Positions 1-6,233 are shown, counted from the stretch's first letter. The stretch: DNA of 6,278 bases from an uncultured Bacilli bacterium (GCA_944358275.1 CALVQZ010000077.1:1-6278); one strand, 5' to 3'. A program made the numbers and translations. Notes: generated by a model from the sequence alone, not told the origin.

Positions 1-14
1 ATATTTTAATATAA

Positions 15-113
15 AATAGGGACATTTTCACTAATTATTACATAAATTTTGAATACCAATTCTAATAGAGACATTTTCACTAATTATTTATTTTTTAATT
101 GGGGACATTTTCA
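15..113. repeat. Three copies of a GNGACATTTTCA repeat, possible insertion-element end
   Basis: Two 25-base units at 15-39 and 64-88 (aataGRGACATTTTCACTAATTATT type) differ at one base. A third, shorter copy, ggggacattttca, lies at 101-113. The cores start at 19, 68 and 102, so spacings are 49 and 34 bases. No gene covers them. Repeated short motifs near an end are typical of IS21-family elements, whose transposase binds several terminal repeats. Read on the minus strand, the innermost copy begins TGAAAATGTCCCC at 113, which fits an element starting with TG at 113 and running left out of the window. No transposase is visible, so the IS reading is inference; the repeats themselves are plain to see. 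Confidence 0.55.
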
Positions 114-183
114 AAAATTTTTCACAATTTATAAGTTATATTCATATAGTAATTAAAATCAGTAGTATCTTTAATTAAAAAAA

Positions 184-192
184 TGCTATAAT
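184..192 (+). promoter_or_regulatory. Extended -10 promoter for the zinc-ribbon membrane protein gene
   Basis: TGCTATAAT is a perfect extended -10 (TG at 184-185, TATAAT at 187-192). No good -35 is visible at 16-18 bases upstream, which an extended -10 can tolerate. The expected start of transcription, seven bases after the box, is G199, the first base of the GGAGG Shine-Dalgarno at 199-203. This leaves a leader of only about 9 bases before ATG 208. Confidence 0.5.
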
Positions 193-207
193 GTAAAGGG
201 AGGCGTT

Positions 208-729
208 ATGATATACGAAAATGAAAATTATATTACTGATTTTAATTTGAATAGTTATGCAATTTTAGGTGCTATATTTTCTTTGATATTTTTTATATTA
301 TTTTTTGTATTTTTTCTTTATATATTTAAAATGATATATAATTATTTTCTATTTAAGAAAATGGGCAGAAAAGGCTGGGAAGGAATTATTCCTATATATA
401 ATGTATTTGTTAAGCTAAAAGTACTTGATATACCTTTATGGTTGATACTCTTTTATTTTATACCTGGTGCAAGTATTGTACTATATGTAGTAATTGCAAT
501 AAATATGGGTATTAAATTTCAAAAAGATACATTTTTTATAATAGGTCTCGTTTTTTTACCAATAGTGTTTTGTCCAATACTTGCATTTGGTAAATCTGAA
601 TTTAATAAAGAAATAGTAGGTATATTTGAAGATGATAAAAATAAAGATGATACTTTTTCCTATTGTACAAATTGTGGTACTAAGTTAAATGGGACTTATT
701 GCTATATGTGTGGTAAAAAAAGTGATTAA
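208..729 (+). CDS. Small membrane protein, DUF5684-like domain with C-terminal zinc ribbon
   Basis: Protein of 173 residues. A short polar N-terminus is followed by a long hydrophobic segment (about 17-48). Next comes a loop with GRKGWEGIIPIYN (about 53-65) and two further membrane segments (about 76-98 and 109-128). The GW..IIPIYN...L followed by a late LVFLPIVFCPILAFG pattern matches the family I know as DUF5684, often mislabelled signal peptidase I; no Ser/Lys protease motif is seen. The C-terminal tail (about 150-173) is a zinc ribbon with Cys153, Cys156, Cys165 and Cys168 in two CxxC pairs, most likely cytoplasmic. GGAGG at 199-203 lies 4 bases before ATG 208, which supports this start. 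The gene stands alone, between the 15-113 repeats and a convergent flippase gene. Molecular function is unknown; the family call is from remembered pattern. Confidence 0.75.
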   Translation: MIYENENYITDFNLNSYAILGAIFSLIFFILFFVFFLYIFKMIYNYFLFKKMGRKGWEGIIPIYNVFVKLKVLDIPLWLILFYFIPGASIVLYVVIAINMGIKFQKDTFFIIGLVFLPIVFCPILAFGKSEFNKEIVGIFEDDKNKDDTFSYCTNCGTKLNGTYCYMCGKKSD

Positions 730-838
730 ATAAAAAAACTACTCAAGTACAAACTAAATAACAAGTAATATCATTATTAGATAGATATTATATTTCTAAA
801 AATAAAGTTAAATCTAAACAATATAAATCATGAATTAA

Positions 839-868
839 AAAGAGAAGTCTAATTATAGATTTCTTTTT
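839..868. terminator. Bidirectional intrinsic terminator between convergent genes
   Basis: On the plus strand 839-851 can pair with 856-868 around the loop ATTA (852-855). This gives 13 bp including two G-U wobbles, with a T-run in the right arm (864-868). Read on the minus strand the same hairpin has A-C mismatches at the wobble positions and is followed by a T-rich tract from the A-run at 837-841. It would end the upstream membrane protein gene and the oncoming flippase gene. It overlaps the flippase stop codon (867-869). Confidence 0.6.
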
Positions 869-2156
869 ATTTTAACGCTTTTCTTACTTTTGTATAATCA
901 TAAATAGTAACGATTATTATATTTATACAAGTTGCAATTATAAGTCCATATAATCCTATTTTTAAATTACATCCAATCATTAGTGTAATAAGTTTAGCAC
1001 TTACTCCTAATATAGTCCCTTTCATGCTTTCTTTTGCTCTTCCCATTGCTTGTAAACTACTACTTAATGGAGCTTGTATGTAATGAAGTAAAAATATTGG
1101 TGCCATAAATTTAATATATTGTATACCTTCACTTGTATTATATACTAATTTTAAAGGTATATCTGGAATAAGCATAAAAAGTAGTGTAGATGGAATTCCA
1201 ATTATTAGTGAAAATAAGATTCCTTGCATTATCTTCTTTTTTGTATAAGGTATATTATTATTGCTATATGCTTTACTTACTACTGGAATAAGTGCTTGAC
1301 TAATAGCAAGAGTAAAGAAAGAAGGAAGCATAAGTATAGGCATTATATATCCATTTATTATTCCATATTCATTTACTATATAACTAGATGAATATCCACT
1401 TCTTATTAAAAAATGAGTTAGTATTATAGGCTCTAGAAAATATCCAAGATTACCTATTAGTCTACTACTTGTAGTAGGTATACTTATTTGAAGAATACTG
1501 ATAATATTATTCCTTTTTGGCTTTATATCCTCTTTTTTAATACTAAATTTCTTTGGTAAAAAGAAAAACAATACAAAAATAGAAGTGAGTTCACTAATTA
1601 TATTTGATAAAATGATAAAACTAACTACACTTTCTACACCATTTTTTAAAAATATAGGTATACCTATCATTAAAGTAATAAGTCTTATTACATCTTCTGT
1701 AATATTAGATATAATATGGGGTATCATCCTTTGTTTTCCAAAGAAATATCCTCTTAATATAGAAGATAAAGATATAAAAGGAAGAACAAATCCAATACAT
1801 TTTAAACCATACATTGCTCTTTTTTCATGTAATAGATTAGTTGCTATATAATTAGATGTGAATAGAAGTATAATCATTATTATAAAGTTAACAATTAAAG
1901 AAAAAGGAATAATAGAAAATACGAGATTTTTATTATTATTTTTTTCTTCTGCAACTAATTTACTAATTGCAACTGGAAATCCAAGTTGAGCAATAGTTAT
2001 AAGGAGCATAAAAGTAGGAGTTATAAGCATATATATTCCTAGGCCTTCAGTACCTACTAATCTATTAGTTACTATCTTTATAAGCATACCTAGTATTTTA
2101 GTAATAAAGCCTCCAATTAGTAATATGAGTGTGGATTTTATAAAAGTATTTTTCAT
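867..2156 (-). CDS. SpoVB/MurJ-type polysaccharide flippase, short form
   Basis: A 429-residue, almost wholly hydrophobic protein of the MOP exporter superfamily (polysaccharide biosynthesis / stage V sporulation protein B group). Such proteins flip lipid-linked cell-wall or polysaccharide precursors across the membrane. Family hallmarks near the N-terminus are GFITKILGM (16-24), GTEGLGIYML (35-44) and AQLGFPVAISKLVAE (56-70). SSILRGYFFGKQRM (131-144) and QALIPVVSKAY (287-297) follow. Residues 364-375 (LSSSLQAMGRAK) match the late conserved block. About 12 membrane segments are expected. SpoVB and its paralogues are usually around 510-550 residues with 14 segments; here the protein stops after the GLYGLIIA helix (401-408) and a short basic tail, so the last two helices appear to be missing. 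AAAGGTGA at 2168-2161 places the SD 4 bases before ATG 2156. SpoVB, its paralogues and MurJ cannot be told apart here, so no symbol is given. Confidence 0.85.
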   Translation of the reverse strand: MKNTFIKSTLILLIGGFITKILGMLIKIVTNRLVGTEGLGIYMLITPTFMLLITIAQLGFPVAISKLVAEEKNNNKNLVFSIIPFSLIVNFIIMIILLFTSNYIATNLLHEKRAMYGLKCIGFVLPFISLSSILRGYFFGKQRMIPHIISNITEDVIRLITLMIGIPIFLKNGVESVVSFIILSNIISELTSIFVLFFFLPKKFSIKKEDIKPKRNNIISILQISIPTTSSRLIGNLGYFLEPIILTHFLIRSGYSSSYIVNEYGIINGYIMPILMLPSFFTLAISQALIPVVSKAYSNNNIPYTKKKIMQGILFSLIIGIPSTLLFMLIPDIPLKLVYNTSEGIQYIKFMAPIFLLHYIQAPLSSSLQAMGRAKESMKGTILGVSAKLITLMIGCNLKIGLYGLIIATCINIIIVTIYDYTKVRKALK

Positions 2157-2171
2157 ATGTTCACCTTTAAA

Positions 2172-2177
2172 ATAATA
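2172..2177 (-). promoter_or_regulatory. -10 box for the flippase gene
   Basis: Minus-strand TATTAT (2177 to 2172) differs from TATAAT at one base. No convincing -35 is seen. Transcription seven bases on would begin at position 2165, the first G of the GGTGA Shine-Dalgarno (2165-2161), giving a leader of about 9 bases to ATG 2156. Such boxes arise easily by chance in AT-rich DNA; the call rests on its position relative to the SD, shared with two other genes in the window. Confidence 0.4.
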
Positions 2178-2244
2178 TGTTTTAAATAGAATATAAATAC
2201 ATACTTAATTGTGTATATCAATATGTAGATACTTTAAAAATATT

Positions 2245-2272
2245 TTGTTTTTTCCTATAAATGTTATATAAT
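2245..2272 (+). promoter_or_regulatory. Promoter of the comN-like/relA/dtd cluster
   Basis: TTGTTT (2245-2250) as a -35 and a perfect TATAAT (2267-2272) as a -10 are 16 bases apart. The expected start, seven bases after the -10, is G2279, the first base of GGTGAT (2279-2284), which serves as the Shine-Dalgarno for ATG 2289. No riboswitch, T-box or long leader fits between the divergent genes. The 2157-2288 gap holds only this promoter, the opposing flippase promoter and their ribosome sites. Confidence 0.55.
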
Positions 2273-2288
2273 TAAATTGGTGATGCTT

Positions 2289-2561
2289 ATGAACTATGAA
2301 TTTAAAACACTAAGAGAATTATATGATAGAATAAGACCAGCGCTTATTTCAAAGTGTAGTGAATTTAAAAAAGAAGGATATAGCAATATTAAAGAAGCGG
2401 AGATTTGGAATTGTCTTACTGATAAGAAGTGGCAAAAAAGTAATGAACTTACTTTAAGTGAAATGGTAAATGACATATTTGAACTTAAAATAGATGAAAT
2501 AAATAGCTATCTTATTAGAAAAGTATCAAAAGAAATGAGAGAACCTTTATTTGAAGAATAG
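2289..2561 (+). CDS. comN: ComN-like post-transcriptional regulator family protein
   Basis: Small, soluble, charged protein of 90 residues, mostly helical by composition. The block EIWNCLTDKKW (38-48) followed by LSEMVNDIFELKI (56-68) is the pattern I associate with the post-transcriptional regulator family (Post_transc_reg) of B. subtilis ComN (YrzD). That protein acts after transcription on comE and is reported to bind the pole protein DivIVA. Location next to a spoVB-type gene and upstream of relA-dtd matches the Bacillus neighbourhood, which strengthens the call. The frame also has TTG 2277, GTG 2280 and ATG 2283 as possible starts. ATG 2289 is chosen because GGTGAT at 2279-2284 is its Shine-Dalgarno and because the promoter would start transcription at about 2279. 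It heads the operon; its stop TAG (2559-2561) overlaps the relA Shine-Dalgarno. Whether it acts in competence here is unknown. Confidence 0.72.
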   Translation: MNYEFKTLRELYDRIRPALISKCSEFKKEGYSNIKEAEIWNCLTDKKWQKSNELTLSEMVNDIFELKIDEINSYLIRKVSKEMREPLFEE

Positions 2562-2569
2562 GAGGTATT

Positions 2570-4729
2570 ATGAAAGAGGAAGAAAAAATAACGTTTGAGA
2601 GTTTTTTTGAAGTTGTAAAAAGTTATATAGAAGATGAAAAAGAATTAGAAACGATAAAAAAAGCATATGAATTCGCATATAAAACTCATATGGGAGAAAA
2701 AAGAAGAACAGGAGAAGAATATATAACACATCCTTTAAATGTTGCTTATATACTTACTAAAATACATTCTAATTATGAAACATTATGTGCCGCACTTTTA
2801 CATGATGTTATAAAGATGGATAATATAAGTGAAGATGTATTAAAAGAAGAATTTGGTGTTGACATTGCAAAGTTAGTAAAAGAGGTTACAAAGATAAACA
2901 AGTTATCTTTATCAGCAGATTCTTTATATCAAATAAATTATTATAAAAAAATATTAGTTGGATTATGTGAAGATGTTAGAGTAATAATTATAAAATTAGC
3001 AGATAGACTTCACAATATGAAAACATTATGGGCAATACCAGAAGAAAAGCAAAAAGAAAAAGCTAAAGAAACTTTAGAGATTTTAGCACCTATTGCACAC
3101 AGACTTGGTATTCATTATCTAAAAAGTGAATTAGAAGATTTATCTTTAAGATATTATAAACCAGATATTTATTATGATATTGTTACAAGACTTAATAATA
3201 CTAAAGCAGAAAGAGATTCTGCAATCTTAGAGATGAAAACAAAAATTTCTGAGTTATTAAATGAACATGGTATTGAACATGAGATAAAAGGAAGAAGTAA
3301 AAGTATATATAGTATTTATAATAAGATGCAAAATGGTAAAAAATTTGAAGAAATATACGATAAACTAGCACTTAGGGTATATGTTAATACTGAAAGTGAG
3401 TGCTATCTTACTTTAGGACTTATTCATTCAAAATTTAAACCATTATCAAAAAGATTTAAAGACTATATAGCAATGCCTAAAGAAAATATGTATCAATCAC
3501 TACATACGACTATATTTGGTGTAGGTGGAGAATTATATGAAATTCAAATAAGAACATATGAAATGGATAAAATTGCAGAATATGGTATAGCATCACATTG
3601 GGCATATAAAGAAAAGATAGACGAATCACAAGCAATTAAAAATGTAATGGAACAAAAACTTCAAAGATTTAGAAACATAATCGAAAGTAGTAAAAGTGAA
3701 ACTGAAACAGATGAAGACTTTGTAAATACCGTAAAAAAGGAGGCTTTAGACAATTACATATACGTATATACTCCAAAAGGAGATGTAATAGAACTTCCTT
3801 ACGGTAGTACTCCAATTGACTTTGCATATAAAGTGCATAGTAAAGTAGGGGATACTATGGTAGGTGCAATAGTAAATGATATTATTGTTCCACTTGATCA
3901 TAAATTAAAAGATGGCGACATAGTAAAAATAAATGTCAATAAGAATTCAAAAGGGCCTAGCAAAGAATGGGTTAATATAGCATTTACATCTCTTGCTAGA
4001 AATAGAATTAAATCATATTATACTAAAATAGATAAAACAGAAAATATAAAACATGGACAAGAATTGATTGAAAAAGAACTTAGAAAGCAAAAACTATCAT
4101 TTAATGAGTTTACTGACAATATACAGAGTATATTAGATGAATTAGGTGAAGATACCATTGAAGACGTTTATTTAAGTGTCGGTAATGGTAAATATAATCC
4201 ACTTACTATAGTTAATATGCTAAATAAAGAAACTAAGTCAAAAGAAGAAATAATATTAAATAGATTAGGAAGTTCAAATCAACCTATAAATATTAAAAAT
4301 GACATAATTGTAGCAGGTATAGATGAGATAAAAGTAACACTTGCAAATTGTTGTAAACCTGTAAAAGGCGACGATGTAATTGGATACATTACAAGAGGTA
4401 ATGGTATAGTAGTACATAGAACTAATTGTCATAATATAATGGATGTAGATGATAGAATAATTCCAATAGAATGGAATATGGAATCAGAAGGAAAATATAA
4501 GACATCTATAATAGTAAAACTTGAAAAGAAAGATAATGTTTTAGTTAATTTAATAAGTAGAGCATCATCTTCTAATGTTACAATTCAATCTATAAATCTT
4601 GTTAATAATTCAGATTATCTAACATATAATTTACTAGTATTAGTAGAAAATATAACAAAGTTAAATAAGTTCTTAAACGAATTATATCAAATGAAAGAAA
4701 CAATTGAAGTTGAAAGGTTGATACAATGA
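2570..4729 (+). CDS. relA: Long RelA/SpoT (Rel) protein: (p)ppGpp synthetase with altered hydrolase site
   Basis: 719 residues, normal length for Firmicutes Rel, a cytosolic ribosome-associated enzyme that transfers pyrophosphate from ATP to GTP/GDP and normally also hydrolyses (p)ppGpp. The hydrolase (HD) domain spans about 30-190, keeping the putative metal ligands His54, His78-Asp79 and Asp145 (in KLADRLHNM). The HDxxED motif reads HDVIKM: the catalytic Glu-Asp pair is Lys82-Met83. The synthetase domain (about 235-347) looks complete: GRSKSIYSIYNKM (241-253), IYDKLALR (262-269), RFKDYIAMP (295-303, the RxKD form of bifunctional enzymes), MYQSLHTT (307-314) and Glu324 in EIQIRT. Then TGS (about 394-457, with VHS 422-424), a helical region, a zinc-finger-like segment (Cys594, Cys595, His616, Cys620) and an ACT domain (about 643-719). 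AGGAGG at 2560-2565 lies 4 bases before the ATG. It overlaps dtd by ATGA. Confidence 0.96.
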   Translation: MKEEEKITFESFFEVVKSYIEDEKELETIKKAYEFAYKTHMGEKRRTGEEYITHPLNVAYILTKIHSNYETLCAALLHDVIKMDNISEDVLKEEFGVDIAKLVKEVTKINKLSLSADSLYQINYYKKILVGLCEDVRVIIIKLADRLHNMKTLWAIPEEKQKEKAKETLEILAPIAHRLGIHYLKSELEDLSLRYYKPDIYYDIVTRLNNTKAERDSAILEMKTKISELLNEHGIEHEIKGRSKSIYSIYNKMQNGKKFEEIYDKLALRVYVNTESECYLTLGLIHSKFKPLSKRFKDYIAMPKENMYQSLHTTIFGVGGELYEIQIRTYEMDKIAEYGIASHWAYKEKIDESQAIKNVMEQKLQRFRNIIESSKSETETDEDFVNTVKKEALDNYIYVYTPKGDVIELPYGSTPIDFAYKVHSKVGDTMVGAIVNDIIVPLDHKLKDGDIVKINVNKNSKGPSKEWVNIAFTSLARNRIKSYYTKIDKTENIKHGQELIEKELRKQKLSFNEFTDNIQSILDELGEDTIEDVYLSVGNGKYNPLTIVNMLNKETKSKEEIILNRLGSSNQPINIKNDIIVAGIDEIKVTLANCCKPVKGDDVIGYITRGNGIVVHRTNCHNIMDVDDRIIPIEWNMESEGKYKTSIIVKLEKKDNVLVNLISRASSSNVTIQSINLVNNSDYLTYNLLVLVENITKLNKFLNELYQMKETIEVERLIQ

Positions 4730-5172
4730 GAGTAGTAGTACAAAGAAGTTTACATTCAAAAGTTATAGTAGATAAAAAAGTAACTGGTAGTATAAGTGAA
4801 GGCTTAGTTTTACTGGTTGGATTTACTCACGATGATGATATTAAAGATATAAATTATATGGTGAATAAAATTTTAAATCTTAGAATATTTGATGACAAAG
4901 AGGGTGTAATGAATTTATCTATTAAAGATACTTCAAAGAAAATACTTTCAATTTCACAATTTACTTTGTATGCTGATACTAAAAAAGGTAATAGGCCATC
5001 ATATACAAATGCAATGAAGAGTGATAAAGCAAGTGAGTTATATAACGTATTTAATAATGAACTTATAAAAAATGGTATGAATGTACAGACTGGAGTATTT
5101 GGTGCTGAGATGGATGTACATATAAATAATGATGGTCCTGTTACTATAATATTAGATAGTAAGGTGAGATAA
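4726..5172 (+). CDS. dtd: D-aminoacyl-tRNA deacylase
   Basis: 148 residues, the usual DTD length. The enzyme hydrolyses D-amino acids (and glycine) from mischarged tRNA in the cytosol as a homodimer, using tRNA rather than protein side chains for much of the chemistry. Signatures are the N-terminal MRVVVQR, the SQFTLYA block (77-83) followed by KKGNRPSY (86-93), and the C-terminal cis-Gly-Pro motif in NDGPVT (135-140, Gly137-Pro138). Both active-site motifs are intact. Its ATG overlaps the relA stop (ATGA, 4726-4729), so translation is probably coupled; GAAAGG at 4712-4717 with an 8-base gap is its ribosome site. The relA-dtd pair is a common Firmicutes arrangement. Its stop TAA (5170-5172) shares a base with the next start codon. 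Confidence 0.97.
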   Translation: MRVVVQRSLHSKVIVDKKVTGSISEGLVLLVGFTHDDDIKDINYMVNKILNLRIFDDKEGVMNLSIKDTSKKILSISQFTLYADTKKGNRPSYTNAMKSDKASELYNVFNNELIKNGMNVQTGVFGAEMDVHINNDGPVTIILDSKVR

Positions 5173-6149
5173 TGAAAAACAAAGATGGTATAAATTACAT
5201 ACTTTTAAATAGCACCATCTTTGTTTTGTTTTTTTATTTGCTTTTAAAATTAAACATTCTTAACACCATCTTAAACATAATAACAATATTATTCTTTTCA
5301 ATTATATTGTCATACATAGTATATCCCATATACAAAAGATTAAAAAAATGTATAGGAAGTATCGCTTCAATTGCAATTATATATCTAGGTATACTAGCAT
5401 TTATATTATTACTAACATATTTAATAATACCAAATACACATTTTATAAATAAAATAATAGATTTATTAGATAACATATTAAAATTTATAGATAAATTAAA
5501 TATAAAATATAACATAAATATAAATTTAGATGTCTATTTAGGAAAAGTAATAACATATATAATAAATAATGCAATGGATATAATTAAGAATATAATAAAT
5601 TTATTAAGTAAAGTAGTTTTTGTAATAATATTATCAATATGTATATTACTTAATGAAGAGTACATAAAACAAATAGTAGTGCGATTTAAACATAAAATAT
5701 TATTCTACAACATAAATTCTAAGTTGAAAAACTACTTACTTGCAAATGTAAGAATTATATTTATTCAATTTATAGAATATACAATAGCATTTTTTATAAT
5801 AGGACACCCAAATTATTTATTACTCGGGTTACTTAATTCAATAAATTCATTTATTCCATATATAGGAACAATACTTACAAATATACTTGCTATAACTACA
5901 GCATCAGTAATAAGCAAAGAATTACTTCTATTAACATCTATAATTTCAATATTACTTCCTAATATAGATTCATATATAATTACACCTAAAATATATAAAG
6001 ATATGAATAAACTACCACAAACTTTGTGTATTACATCAGTAATAATATGTGGCCTTTTATTTAAAATTTATGGAATAATATTAGCAGTACCAATTTTAAT
6101 AATAATTATTGAAATATTAAAATATAAAAACATTGTAAAAAAAGAATAA
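5172..6149 (+). CDS. AI-2E family membrane permease
   Basis: A 325-residue polytopic membrane protein. The C-terminal half shows AI-2E family (PF01594-type) blocks: NSFIPYIGTILTNILAI (225-241), PNIDSYIITPKIYKD (263-277) and FKIYGIILAVPI (297-308). About eight membrane segments are expected, with a more polar stretch at about 88-140. Family members include the E. coli autoinducer-2 exporter TqsA and sodium-proton antiporters, so the substrate cannot be assigned. AAGGTGA (5161-5167) lies 4 bases before ATG 5172, which overlaps the dtd stop as TAATG. The N-terminal NYILLN pattern resembles what I remember of relatives, and no later start has a ribosome site, so this start is preferred. It is also odd: a 14-bp terminator-like hairpin with a T-run occupies codons 2-22. 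The protein is very rich in Ile, Leu and Asn, with ATA and TTA codons dominant. Confidence 0.88.
   Translation: MKNKDGINYILLNSTIFVLFFYLLLKLNILNTILNIITILFFSIILSYIVYPIYKRLKKCIGSIASIAIIYLGILAFILLLTYLIIPNTHFINKIIDLLDNILKFIDKLNIKYNININLDVYLGKVITYIINNAMDIIKNIINLLSKVVFVIILSICILLNEEYIKQIVVRFKHKILFYNINSKLKNYLLANVRIIFIQFIEYTIAFFIIGHPNYLLLGLLNSINSFIPYIGTILTNILAITTASVISKELLLLTSIISILLPNIDSYIITPKIYKDMNKLPQTLCITSVIICGLLFKIYGIILAVPILIIIIEILKYKNIVKKE
5176..5235 (+). terminator. Intrinsic-terminator-like hairpin inside the 5' end of the permease gene
   Basis: The left arm AAAACAAAGATGGT (5176-5189) pairs perfectly over 14 bp with ACCATCTTTGTTTT (5214-5227). The loop is 24 bases. After G5228 comes a run of seven T (5229-5235). 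This is the classical layout of a rho-independent terminator, although only four of the pairs are G-C. It starts two bases after the permease start codon. A ribosome initiating at 5172 would cover most of the left arm, so the hairpin would form mainly when that start is not being used. It could end the comN-relA-dtd transcript or act as a translation-dependent attenuator. Confidence 0.7.
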
Positions 6150-6207
6150 TTTATGATATTTATCTCAATAAACAATCAAAAATAACAAGTTTTTTTCTTA
6201 ATCCATT

Positions 6208-6233
6208 AAAAAACCCAACATCTCAAAATGCTG
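6208..6233 (-). terminator. Leftward intrinsic terminator at the right edge
   Basis: Read on the minus strand, CAGCAT (6233-6228) pairs with ATGTTG (6221-6216) over 6 bp with one G-U pair. The loop is TTTGAG, followed by GG and six T (6213-6208). It would end a minus-strand gene lying mainly beyond the right edge; stops in two minus frames occur at 6254-6256 and 6262-6264, 20-30 bases before the hairpin. On the plus strand the stem has an A-C mismatch and is followed by only four T, so its use by the permease transcript is less likely. Confidence 0.45.

Noticed and set aside
1..113. CRISPR array
   Set aside because: Only three copies with unequal spacing (49 and 34 bases), and the third copy is only half as long; spacers are too irregular and no cas gene is present.
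1585..1851. 88-codon plus-strand open frame
   Set aside because: It lies antisense within the flippase gene, has no ribosome site, and its peptide is a shadow of conserved flippase codons.
2277..2288. Earlier TTG, GTG or ATG starts for the ComN-like gene
   Set aside because: They overlap or precede the GGTGAT ribosome site and lie at or before the predicted transcript start; ATG 2289 is correctly spaced.
2294..2476. 60-codon minus-strand open frame
   Set aside because: Antisense to the ComN-like gene, no ribosome site, and the sense frame carries the recognisable motif.
5238..5240. Downstream TTG as the true permease start, leaving the hairpin in a leader
   Set aside because: It is preceded by a run of T with no Shine-Dalgarno, and the upstream start has AAGGTGA at ideal spacing and a family-like N-terminus.
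5234..5515. 93-codon minus-strand open frame
   Set aside because: Antisense to the permease gene in very AT-rich sequence; the sense strand encodes a recognised family and the antisense has no SD.
6150..6196. Plus-strand terminator for the permease around TTTATctcaATAAA and the T-run at 6190-6196
   Set aside because: The only stems are 5 bp, A-T only, and not adjacent to the T-run; too weak to call.
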